Shown here: piece by piece, positions 1 to 5,140 of the stretch | Layout: every line of letters begins with the position of its first letter | Position numbering within the stretch: position 1 is the first letter of the stretch | Origin: Bacillota bacterium | GTDB taxonomy: Bacteria > Bacillota > UBA4882 > UBA8346 | Assembly: GCA_003501365.1 (NCBI GenBank) | Contig: DNPP01000083.1 | Coordinates: forward strand, 6,551 to 12,340 | Length of the DNA: 5,790 nucleotides | Reading direction: 5' to 3' | The notes under the pieces: model-generated | Database searches by the model: none | What the model saw: only the letters and a program-made list of their open reading frames with translations | Told to the model about the DNA's origin: nothing | Position numbers and translations under genes: made by a program

Positions 1-203
1 CGGGTCATGGTCTCCTTAGGGACCCAAACGTCTAAAAAGCCGAGTAGTAAAAATATCGGCGGGATCACCAGCAGCATTTCTTGGAGACTGAAATACAAAA
101 CATGAAGAGCCTTTACTTCTCTGGACCAATCCCAAATAGCTAACATGGCCATAGCCAATAATGCAACCACAAAGAAACTGTATCTTTTAATCAGTTTACT
201 CAT
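1..203 (-). CDS. Second half of a split COG0701-type permease (partial, runs off the window)
   Basis: The first 67 residues are visible and begin MSKLIKRYSFFVVALLAMAM. A hydrophobic helix covers about residues 9-24. A charged loop with DWSREVK follows, and then a second helix (about 42-57) just before DVWVPKE. The start codon sits in an ATGA overlap with the stop of the preceding permease half, and a GGAG-type ribosome binding site lies about 10 bases upstream inside that gene, so translation is probably coupled. The family (predicted permeases of the ArsP/DUF318 type) is usually a single protein of about 300 residues with eight or so membrane helices. Half-size tandem genes are also known. 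Its location directly after an ArsR repressor suggests export of a metal, metalloid or thiol compound, but the substrate cannot be read from the sequence. The C-terminal part lies outside the window. Confidence 0.7.
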   Translation of the reverse strand, partial: MSKLIKRYSFFVVALLAMAMLAIWDWSREVKALHVLYFSLQEMLLVIPPIFLLLGFLDVWVPKETMT

Positions 204-679
204 TTTGCCGCTACTCCTATCACCCAGGCTACCAGAAACGAAAAGAGGAATGCCAACAGATTTCGATAAATTGTCAATTTTCGCCCGAAGTATTTGATCT
301 CCACCGGCATGGTCACAATTCCCACCATCATTAGCGTAGAAACAAATGCGCCCATTTGCATTAAGCCGGCCCCATTTTTTAATAAAAGTGCAGCCGTTGG
401 AAAAGCGACAAAACCGGGGATTAAGGTTACAGCCCCAATCATAGCGGCAATGATGATCCCCCACCACCCTGATTGATTGCCTAATAGCTTACTAATAGTA
501 TTGGTATCAAGATAGGCTAGCATAATCCCGATTAACACCAATACTCCTAAAAATTGCGGTAAAATATTCTCAAAGGACTTCCAAGCTTTTACGAGAGCCA
601 ATTTTGTTTTTTGCTTGTCCTTCCACCAGGACAAAGCAATAATAAGTAAACAAATTATATATAATGCTACATTGAGCAT
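200..679 (-). CDS. First half of a split COG0701/DUF318-type permease, 159 aa
   Basis: This is an integral membrane protein with about five hydrophobic segments (roughly residues 4-18, 41-58, 72-97, 106-122 and 140-157). The motif IPGFVAFPTAALLLKNGAG (about 87-105) is the glycine/proline-rich signature typical of COG0701 permeases, and a basic loop EIKYFGRK follows. The start is supported by GGTGGTGATC a few bases upstream, a good match to the 16S rRNA tail. It is about half the size of fused family members, and its stop overlaps the start of the next gene (ATGA), so the two products presumably form a heteromeric transporter in the cytoplasmic membrane. It belongs to the arsR-led operon, which points to metal or metalloid stress. 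The family assignment rests on motif recognition, and the substrate is unknown. Confidence 0.75.
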   Translation of the reverse strand: MLNVALYIICLLIIALSWWKDKQKTKLALVKAWKSFENILPQFLGVLVLIGIMLAYLDTNTISKLLGNQSGWWGIIIAAMIGAVTLIPGFVAFPTAALLLKNGAGLMQMGAFVSTLMMVGIVTMPVEIKYFGRKLTIYRNLLAFLFSFLVAWVIGVAAK

Positions 680-735
680 CAGAAGATCACCACCAATACA
701 TCATGTTATGCTATCAAAGTGTATAATCGAAAATC

Positions 736-825
736 TTAATTTCTTGGCCGACAAATTACTTTTAAATCAGGGGTTGCCGGACATATAGCTTCGGTTTGGA
801 GACAACGAATTAACCCTAATTTCAT
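736..825 (-). pseudogene. N-terminal stub of a CGGC-domain protein (29 codons)
   Basis: A short reading frame begins MKLGLIRCLQTEAICPATPD and stops after 29 codons. It is preceded by a purine-rich GGGGGAG about 6-8 bases before the ATG. The opening closely resembles the start of CGGC-domain (PF08821-type) putative metal-binding proteins, which typically begin with a pattern like MKIGIIRC-QTED-CPGT-DFK and continue for about 110 residues to a CGGC motif. Here the frame ends at TAA right after LKVICRPRN. No CGGC motif appears in any frame of the 56 bases that remain before the permease gene. I read it as a truncated remnant that has kept its ribosome binding site. It could instead be a functional mini-peptide with two cysteines (C8, C15). 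Family recognition is from memory of the motif. Confidence 0.5.
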
Positions 826-875
826 TTTAAACGCTCCCCCGCATATTTTGTTGTTTAAACTTTTAAATTCCATTC

Positions 876-1037
876 CTAACTGCAGCACCCGCAGGAGCTA
901 CAACCACTTTCCCCCGCAGCGCCTTGCAGATACTTTTTGATTTCGTCTTTGGTAGGAACCCGGCCGGCAAACTTCACTTTGCCATCCACTACAAGAGCCG
1001 GAGTCGACAGTAATATAACAAACAACAATCGAATCAT
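876..1037 (-). pseudogene. Truncated redox-active-disulfide thioredoxin-like protein (53 codons)
   Basis: From residue 11 the frame reads STPALVVDGKVKFAGRVPTK and then DEIKKYL. This is the characteristic C-terminal half (cis-Pro loop and last helix) of the small thioredoxin/glutaredoxin-like 'redox-active disulfide protein' family (MTH895 type, about 75-80 residues). The N-terminal half, with its first strand and CxxC active site, is absent and replaced by about ten hydrophobic residues (MIRLLFVILL). A cysteine-rich tail, GCSSCGCCS, is retained. The ATG overlaps the arsR stop as ATGA, which makes it look translated. The simplest reading is an internal deletion that removed the 5' half of the gene and left the remainder behind arsR. 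Without CxxC it cannot be a normal dithiol oxidoreductase. The four-cysteine tail could still bind metal. Confidence 0.65.
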
Positions 1038-1360
1038 AACTGTTCGGAGATCTCCTGATTCGTTTCAATCCGTTTCGATATTACCTGATTTACGCATTTA
1101 AAAATACCGCTAATACAAGGGATTGCTAATGAGTAATAAACGTACAACCCATCTTTCCTGCAATCAATAATTCCGGTCTGTTTGAGAACCGCCAAATGCC
1201 GCGAAAGATTAGACTGTTCACAGCCTAACTTCTCCATCAAATCCTGGACGCAACATTCCCCTTTTTGCAGTTCATCCAAGATCGCCAGCCTCAAAGTATG
1301 CCCCAAGGCTTTAAAAATAGCGGCCCGCTCTTGATTGGCTTTATTTTCCCATTTAACCAT
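1034..1360 (-). CDS. ArsR-family metalloregulatory repressor, 108 aa
   Basis: A compact winged-helix protein with the ArsR/SmtB layout: FKALGHTLRLAILDEL (residues 16-31), recognition region MEKLGCEQSNLSRHLAVLKQTG (about 42-63), then the wing IDCRKDGLYVYYSL (66-79). The metal-sensing helix reads ECCVQDL (35-41), where classical ArsR proteins have ELCVCDL. Thus one cysteine aligns (C37), the second is Gln39, and an extra cysteine sits at 36. Further cysteines at 47, 67, 82 and 89 could complete a thiolate site. I chose the ATG at 1360-1358 because AAGGTGAT at 1372-1365 is an ideal ribosome binding site for it. An in-frame GTG at 1369 is part of that site. It heads the operon with the thioredoxin remnant, CGGC stub and permease halves, and probably represses its own promoter. 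The inducer is unknown; As(III), another soft metal or a thiol state are options. Confidence 0.85.
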   Translation of the reverse strand: MVKWENKANQERAAIFKALGHTLRLAILDELQKGECCVQDLMEKLGCEQSNLSRHLAVLKQTGIIDCRKDGLYVYYSLAIPCISGIFKCVNQVISKRIETNQEISEQL

Positions 1361-1364
1361 GATT

Positions 1365-1372
1365 ATCACCTT
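1365..1372 (-). promoter_or_regulatory. Ribosome binding site that fixes the arsR start
   Basis: AAGGTGAT on the minus strand ends four bases before the ATG at 1360 and pairs with the GGTGATC-complementary part of the 16S rRNA tail. The alternative GTG start at 1369 would lie inside this element, so the ATG is preferred. Confidence 0.7.
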
Positions 1373-1378
1373 AAAATT

Positions 1379-1396
1379 ACTATATCACAATATAGT
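1379..1396. promoter_or_regulatory. Likely ArsR operator (perfect 7+4+7 inverted repeat)
   Basis: ACTATAT, four bases, ATATAGT form an exact dyad that overlaps the -10 box of the arsR promoter. AT-rich imperfect or perfect dyads over the promoter are the normal operator arrangement for ArsR/SmtB repressors, and the gene directly downstream encodes one, so autorepression is a reasonable inference. Confidence 0.6.
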
Positions 1397-1407
1397 CATA
1401 TAGACAA
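1379..1407 (-). promoter_or_regulatory. Promoter of the arsR-permease operon
   Basis: On the minus strand, TTGTCT (1407-1402, 4 of 6 consensus bases) is followed after exactly 17 bases by TATAGT (1384-1379, 5 of 6). This puts the predicted start about 10 bases before the arsR ribosome binding site. A perfect inverted repeat covers the -10 element and much of the spacer. Confidence 0.6.
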
Positions 1408-1526
1408 TTTCGTTTAAGCTAATTTGATTCCAAGAAAATCTTCAAAAGTCCCCTCCACTTTATGGAACTAGTTTGATTATCGTGAAATACAATAAAACAT
1501 TAAAAACCAAATTAAAGGTGAATATC

Positions 1527-1649
1527 ATGGATAAAAAGATAACGAAACTCGTTTGTCCATCCTGCGGCAAGACGATTCCCCATAAGGGCGGCGATGCCTG
1601 TCCGTTGGTAAAATGCCCTATTTGCGGCCATCGTATGATATGTAGCTAG
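1527..1649 (+). CDS. Small zinc-ribbon-like protein, 40 aa
   Basis: The frame starts at an ATG five bases after AAAGGTGA, a strong ribosome binding site. The product carries CPSCG (residues 10-14), CP at 25-26, CPICG (30-34) and C39, so six cysteines plus H19 and H35 in 40 residues. Two CPxCG knuckles about 20 residues apart are the hallmark of a small zinc ribbon or rubredoxin-like metal-binding fold; the exact fold is inferred. It is transcribed away from arsR and towards the DUF134 gene, whose stop lies 17 bases beyond its own. I did not find a clear sigma-70 promoter before it; TACAAT at 1488-1493 could be a -10 box but has no good -35. Role unknown: a metal-buffering peptide or an accessory to the neighbouring metal-cofactor genes is possible. 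Confidence 0.7.
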   Translation: MDKKITKLVCPSCGKTIPHKGGDACPLVKCPICGHRMICS

Positions 1650-1666
1650 ATAGGTGATAGGTAACC

Positions 1667-2146
1667 TTACTCCTGATCACTTGTACCATGTCGCCAGCAT
1701 TTGCCGCCGCAAAAACGTTTGCCCTGTCCAAACACACAAGTTATATCCTTTGACCCGCAGTCGGGGCATTCATAGGTGCCATCCAAGATTTTCGTATAAT
1801 TTTCATAGCTTTCCTGCCACTCTTTTTGGCAATTTTGACATTTTACCGGGCAAATATTACTGGTAAAATTACCGCCTTCGATCCGGATGGCTTTGCCGTT
1901 GATCAAAGCATCGGCAAGTTTTTCTCTGGCAGTATTCAGGATCCTCTGAAAAGTGGGACGGGATACTTCCATTTTTTCAGCCGCTTCTTCCTGTTCCAGA
2001 CCTTCCAAATCTTTCAAACGGATTGCTTCCAATTCTTCAATTTTAAGAACATTCTCTTCAAGTTCGCACTTGGGAATACCGGTCGGAATAAAGTACCGGA
2101 TACCCGGGATAAACCCGACTTTACGCCATTTAGTAGGTCTCGCCAT
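1667..2146 (-). CDS. DUF134-family HTH protein with C-terminal zinc knuckles, 159 aa
   Basis: The N-terminal part (MARPTKWRKVGFIPGIRYFI, then PTGIP) and the stretch ELEAIRLKDLEGLEQEEAAEKMEVSRPTFQRIL are characteristic of DUF134 (PF02001) proteins, which have a sigma-factor-like helix-turn-helix (here about residues 49-72) and are presumed DNA-binding. The C-terminal half adds CPVKCQNC (99-106), CPDC (127-130), C137, C146 and C150, probably a zinc or Fe-S knuckle domain. Many DUF134 proteins begin with CRK-C in place of the WRKVG seen here, so the usual N-terminal cysteine pair is missing. The start at 2146 is preferred over an in-frame ATG at 2170 because CGGAGAT lies six bases before it and the family normally begins M-RP. 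It is the last gene of the operon, one base after the preceding stop. I infer that it is the local regulator, perhaps sensing metal or redox state. Confidence 0.8.
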   Translation of the reverse strand: MARPTKWRKVGFIPGIRYFIPTGIPKCELEENVLKIEELEAIRLKDLEGLEQEEAAEKMEVSRPTFQRILNTAREKLADALINGKAIRIEGGNFTSNICPVKCQNCQKEWQESYENYTKILDGTYECPDCGSKDITCVFGQGKRFCGGKCWRHGTSDQE

Positions 2147-2147
2147 A

Positions 2148-2504
2148 TCAATCTCCGCAGCTGTCGGCATGGCTGTGTTCCTGACAAACGCTGCCGGAAG
2201 AAACCAGTTCCTTCTGCAAATATTGCTGAACCACTTGACTATTCTGGCCGCTGATACCGGTAATCACTTCAATGCCGTGTTCATTGAAAATATCGATGGC
2301 GCCGCCGCCCATTCCCCCGGCAATGATGGCCTTTACGCCCAAATCGTGTAAAAAATTAGGTAGAAAACCCGGTTTGTGTCCCGGATTGGGAACAAATTTT
2401 TCTTCCTTAACAGCACCATTTTCAAGTTCAAAAACTGTAAACCCTTCACAATGCCCAAAATGCTGGGCTACGGTTCCATTATCGGTCGCTATTGCAATTT
2501 TCAT
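2148..2504 (-). CDS. NifX/ORP-type dinitrogenase iron-molybdenum cofactor family protein, 118 aa
   Basis: A small alpha/beta protein of COG1433 (NifX/NifB C-terminal domain, ORP, MTH1175 type), a family whose members bind or carry Fe-S or Mo/Fe metal clusters. It shows the family pattern MKIAIATD, then HFGHCEGFTVFEL (15-27), PGFLPNFL (45-52) and the glycine loop GGMGGGAIDIFNEHGI (63-78). Histidines 15 and 18 and C19 lie where a cluster could bind. A short tail after residue 105 has C107, H110, H112 and C116, which looks like an added metal site. AAAGGAGA lies 8-9 bases before the ATG. It follows the Mrp ATPase by 29 bases and precedes DUF134 by one, and is presumably a cofactor carrier or scaffold served by the ATPases. 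Cofactor identity is not visible. Confidence 0.85.
   Translation of the reverse strand: MKIAIATDNGTVAQHFGHCEGFTVFELENGAVKEEKFVPNPGHKPGFLPNFLHDLGVKAIIAGGMGGGAIDIFNEHGIEVITGISGQNSQVVQQYLQKELVSSGSVCQEHSHADSCGD
2151..2157 (-). promoter_or_regulatory. Ribosome binding site that fixes the DUF134 start
   Basis: CGGAGAT on the minus strand lies six to seven bases before the ATG at 2146, immediately upstream of the stop codon of the preceding gene. It supports the shorter 159-residue product and suggests translational coupling. Confidence 0.6.
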
Positions 2505-2533
2505 TTTCGAATTTCTCCTTTAGTTATTTAAAT

Positions 2534-3355
2534 TTATCCTTGCTTGATTTTACCGATACCTGCCAGAAAACTCTCGGCAATCGAATCAAAAAATCCGGGC
2601 ACAACTGTTTCCACAGCTTCAATATTACCTTCATCCGCCAGTGAAGCTACTTTCGAAACAATCGGCAACTTGCCGAAAAGCGTCAATCCAGCAGAAGACG
2701 CTACCTGTTCCGCCCTACTCTCCCCAAAAACATTTATTTTTTTCTTACAGTCGGGGCATTCCAAATAACTATAATTCTCGATTAGCCCTAAAATAGGAAT
2801 CTGCATCTGCTCAGCCATATGGACGGCCTTTTTAACAATCAACTCCACCAACTCCTGGGGGGAAGATACCACAATCATCCCGTCCAAAGGAAGCGACTGC
2901 ATGACAGTGAGCGGCACATCGCCGGTCCCCGGCGGCAAATCGATTAGCAAATAATCCAAGTCACCCCAGGTCACTTCCTCAAAAAATTGTTTGACCACGC
3001 CTGAAATCATCGGACCCCGCCAAATGACCGGTTGGTCTTCTTTCTCCAACAAAAAATTAATCGACATCAGCTTAATTCCCAATGCAGACTGCAGCGGTTC
3101 CAGCCCTAACCCATTATTGAAGACTTGACCTTTTACTCCGAAAAGTTTCGGAATACTCGGTCCGGTGACGTCGGCATCTAAAATACCGACCGAAAGCCCC
3201 CGACTATGGAGCGCTACAGCGAGCAACGCGGTGACTGAAGACTTACCCACCCCGCCCTTACCGCTCATGACCGCCACGACATGTTTAATGGTTCCGAAGG
3301 GATTGACGCTTTTCTCAAATTTTCCATGACTCGCTACTGTTTCATTTTCTGTCAT
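2534..3355 (-). CDS. Mrp/NBP35-type Fe-S cluster carrier ATPase, 273 aa
   Basis: A deviant Walker A P-loop, SGKGGVGKSS (31-40), with the signature lysine K33, a DADVTGPSIPKLFG segment (60-73), Walker B LLIDLPPGTGD (136-146) and the family's C-terminal CPDC motif (C200, C203) after IENYSYLE place this in the Mrp/NBP35/ApbC group. These proteins dimerise, bind a bridging [4Fe-4S] cluster through the CPxC pair, and transfer it to apo-proteins in the cytoplasm, with ATP turnover. Many relatives in anaerobes have an extra cysteine-rich N-terminus; residues 1-28 here have no cysteine, so only the bridging site is present. GAGG about ten bases upstream supports the start. It follows the ferredoxin-type ATPases after a 72-base gap, the largest inside the operon. 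Confidence 0.9.
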   Translation of the reverse strand: MTENETVASHGKFEKSVNPFGTIKHVVAVMSGKGGVGKSSVTALLAVALHSRGLSVGILDADVTGPSIPKLFGVKGQVFNNGLGLEPLQSALGIKLMSINFLLEKEDQPVIWRGPMISGVVKQFFEEVTWGDLDYLLIDLPPGTGDVPLTVMQSLPLDGMIVVSSPQELVELIVKKAVHMAEQMQIPILGLIENYSYLECPDCKKKINVFGESRAEQVASSAGLTLFGKLPIVSKVASLADEGNIEAVETVVPGFFDSIAESFLAGIGKIKQG

Positions 3356-3427
3356 TTTATCAACGCCTCGAATTCAATTGAATTTATTGTTTTTAGCGTA
3401 TGCTCTTTATTATTTTACCCTACATCA

Positions 3428-4300
3428 TCAATCCATGTCAATCTTCTTATTCATTTCTTCTTGGAGATTTTGCCACAAGTTCTCAAGTTCCTGGGTAAAC
3501 TGTTGATCTCCAGCCTCAATCGGCGTTTTATACTCCTGTAAAGCTTTCATGACACCGGGATCAAAGGGTATTTTGCCGATGACCGTAAAGTCGTTATTTT
3601 TACAGAAGTTTTCAATTTCCACGGTAATTTCGGGATTTAAATCAAACTTATTAATACATACGAAGCCGGAAATCCGGAAATGGCGGGCAACACCCAAAAC
3701 TCGCTCCAAATCACTCAAACCCGACTTGGTGGGCTCGGCAACCGCCACCACCGCATCCGCACCGGCGATGGAAGCAATGACTACACAACCGATACCCGGC
3801 GAACCGTCAATCAAAATCCATTGTTCATCTTTTTTAAATTGCTCCAGTTTTTTACGGACTTCAGTAACTAGCTTGCCCGAACCATCCGCTCCGATATCCA
3901 ACAACGCATGTGCAAAAGTCCCTCTTGCGGTCCCTGATACAAAGGTCTGCCCAGTTTTTACCGTTTCCAAACGAATGGCCTCAACAGGACATACGATAGT
4001 ACAGGCGCCGCAGCCTTCACAATGCATCGGCACAATTTCAAAACTTTCGTTAATCGCATCAAAACGGCATACTCCCCGGCACCGACCGCATTGTAAACAA
4101 ACATCGCGGTTAATGACAGCCGCTCTGGCGCCGTAAAAATCCTCCGCCAATAAAACCTTATTATCCAGTAATAAATGCAGATTGGGGGCGTCTACATCAC
4201 AATCGGCCAACATTTTATTTTTGACCAATAAACTTAATGATGAGACTACGGTGCTTTTTCCGGTACCGCCCTTGCCGCTTACAAATGAAACTTGTTTCAA
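3428..4300 (-). CDS. MinD-superfamily ATPase with inserted 2[4Fe-4S] ferredoxin domain (copy B), 290 aa
   Basis: The P-loop FVSGKGGTGKST (6-17), the segment DCDVDAPNLHLLL (33-45), and Walker B WILIDGSPGIG (161-171) mark a deviant Walker ATPase of the MinD/ParA class. A ferredoxin-like insert follows the first third: C68, C71, C74, C78 (CLQCGRCRGVC), then C94, C97, C100, C104 (CEGCGACTIVCP), enough for two [4Fe-4S] clusters. This is the COG1149 architecture. The start is a TTG at 4300, seven bases after a GGGGGG-containing ribosome binding site inside the end of the preceding gene; no ATG upstream or nearby restores the N-terminus. It is a paralog of the gene before it, separated by three bases, so the two products may form a heterodimer. 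Members occur with ORP/NifX genes in anaerobes; an electron-fed, ATP-gated role in metal-cofactor handling is an inference. Confidence 0.88.
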   Translation of the reverse strand: MKQVSFVSGKGGTGKSTVVSSLSLLVKNKMLADCDVDAPNLHLLLDNKVLLAEDFYGARAAVINRDVCLQCGRCRGVCRFDAINESFEIVPMHCEGCGACTIVCPVEAIRLETVKTGQTFVSGTARGTFAHALLDIGADGSGKLVTEVRKKLEQFKKDEQWILIDGSPGIGCVVIASIAGADAVVAVAEPTKSGLSDLERVLGVARHFRISGFVCINKFDLNPEITVEIENFCKNNDFTVIGKIPFDPGVMKALQEYKTPIEAGDQQFTQELENLWQNLQEEMNKKIDMD

Positions 4301-4303
4301 CTT

Positions 4304-5140
4304 TTAGCCCCCCTCTCGGCCTTGAATTGCGCATTTCCGGGCAACTTCGCCGAACTTGGTTTTCCAATCCGAAGTAGCTTCCGCAGGCAAGATGCCTTTC
4401 GAATAATTCTCGGCGATTTCCCGGGAAAAGGGGATTTCCAACAGAACTTCGATACCATTTTCAGCGCAGAACGGATGGATTATCTTTTCAGTAGGAGTCG
4501 CTTTATTGATGATTACTCCATAGGGAATCCCCATTTTTTGGATAAGTTCTGCGGCAATTTTAAGATCATGAAGCCCGAAAGGCGTCGGTTCCGTTACCAG
4601 GATGCAATAATCGCATCCGTGGACGGACTTCATCACCGAGCAAGAAGCCCCGGGAGGACAATCCAGTATCACTAATCCCTCATCACGCATCCGTTTCTTT
4701 AATTCACGAATAATCGGAATACCGACCGGTTCCCCGATATTTAAACGACCATGCAAAAAAGTCCCGGATTCATTCGTTTCAATCATTCCAATTGTCCGCT
4801 CGGTTTCATGAATAGCCCCAACGGGACAGGCTATCAGGCAAGCGCCGCAATGATGGCAAATTTCCGAAAATACCAGTACTTTATCTTTGATCACGGCTAA
4901 AGCGTGAAATTGACACGTTTTGGCACATTTACCGCATCCATTGCAAACCGAGCTATCCACCTCAGGTACAGGCACCTTTACTTCATAGGTTTTTTGAAGC
5001 TCCGGTTTTAGAAAGATTGCCCCATTGGGTTCCTCGACATCGCAATCGATATATTGACTGTTTTCGATAGAGTAAGCCAGACTAGCCGAAACAGTAGTTT
5101 TTCCGGTTCCGCCCTTGCCGCTTAAAACCGCAATTTTCAT
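4304..5140 (-). CDS. MinD-superfamily ATPase with inserted 2[4Fe-4S] ferredoxin domain (copy A), 278 aa
   Basis: Architecture is as in copy B: P-loop SGKGGTGKTT (7-16), DCDVEEPNGAIFL (32-44), ferredoxin insert with C66, C69, C72, C76 and C95, C98, C101, C105 (the second followed by proline), Walker B LVILDCPPG (156-164), and a TEPTPFGLHDL segment (183-193) that is typical of COG1149. All eight cluster cysteines are present. The Walker B region carries DCPPG where copy B has DGSPG, so the copies are not interchangeable. The ATG overlaps the stop of the NifX-type gene before it (ATGA), which argues for coupled, stoichiometric synthesis. In the Desulfovibrio orp cluster two such ATPases are also encoded together with an orange protein, and that system has been linked to cell division. 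Whether this one has the same job is unknown. Confidence 0.88.
   Translation of the reverse strand: MKIAVLSGKGGTGKTTVSASLAYSIENSQYIDCDVEEPNGAIFLKPELQKTYEVKVPVPEVDSSVCNGCGKCAKTCQFHALAVIKDKVLVFSEICHHCGACLIACPVGAIHETERTIGMIETNESGTFLHGRLNIGEPVGIPIIRELKKRMRDEGLVILDCPPGASCSVMKSVHGCDYCILVTEPTPFGLHDLKIAAELIQKMGIPYGVIINKATPTEKIIHPFCAENGIEVLLEIPFSREIAENYSKGILPAEATSDWKTKFGEVARKCAIQGREGG
4308..4317 (-). promoter_or_regulatory. Ribosome binding site supporting the TTG start at 4300
   Basis: GAGAGGGGGG on the minus strand ends seven bases before the TTG and overlaps the last codons of the preceding ATPase gene. It supports the unusual start codon and suggests coupling of the two paralogs. Confidence 0.5.

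Noticed and set aside
1640..1675. Possible bidirectional terminator between the convergent genes
   Set aside because: Only a very short dyad (AGGTAACCT) is present, with no GC-rich stem and no T run.
2147..2170. Upstream in-frame ATG for DUF134
   Set aside because: It has no ribosome binding site of its own, adds residues not seen in the family, and overlaps the preceding gene more than needed.
1826..2351. Two overlapping plus-strand frames opposite DUF134 and the NifX-type gene
   Set aside because: They are antisense to well-supported genes and show no recognisable domain.
1758..2761. 14-base identity at 1758-1771 and 2748-2761
   Set aside because: Both encode ECPDC knuckles in different proteins; the match follows from shared residues and codon choice.
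3549..4136. Long plus-strand open frame (195 codons)
   Set aside because: It lies entirely antisense to the ferredoxin-type ATPase copy B, has no ribosome binding site, and has low-complexity Ser/Thr/Pro content typical of a shadow frame.
4260..5123. Near-identical stretches at 4260-4280 and 5103-5123
   Set aside because: They encode the P-loop SGKGGTGK of the two paralogous ATPases and are not a DNA repeat element.
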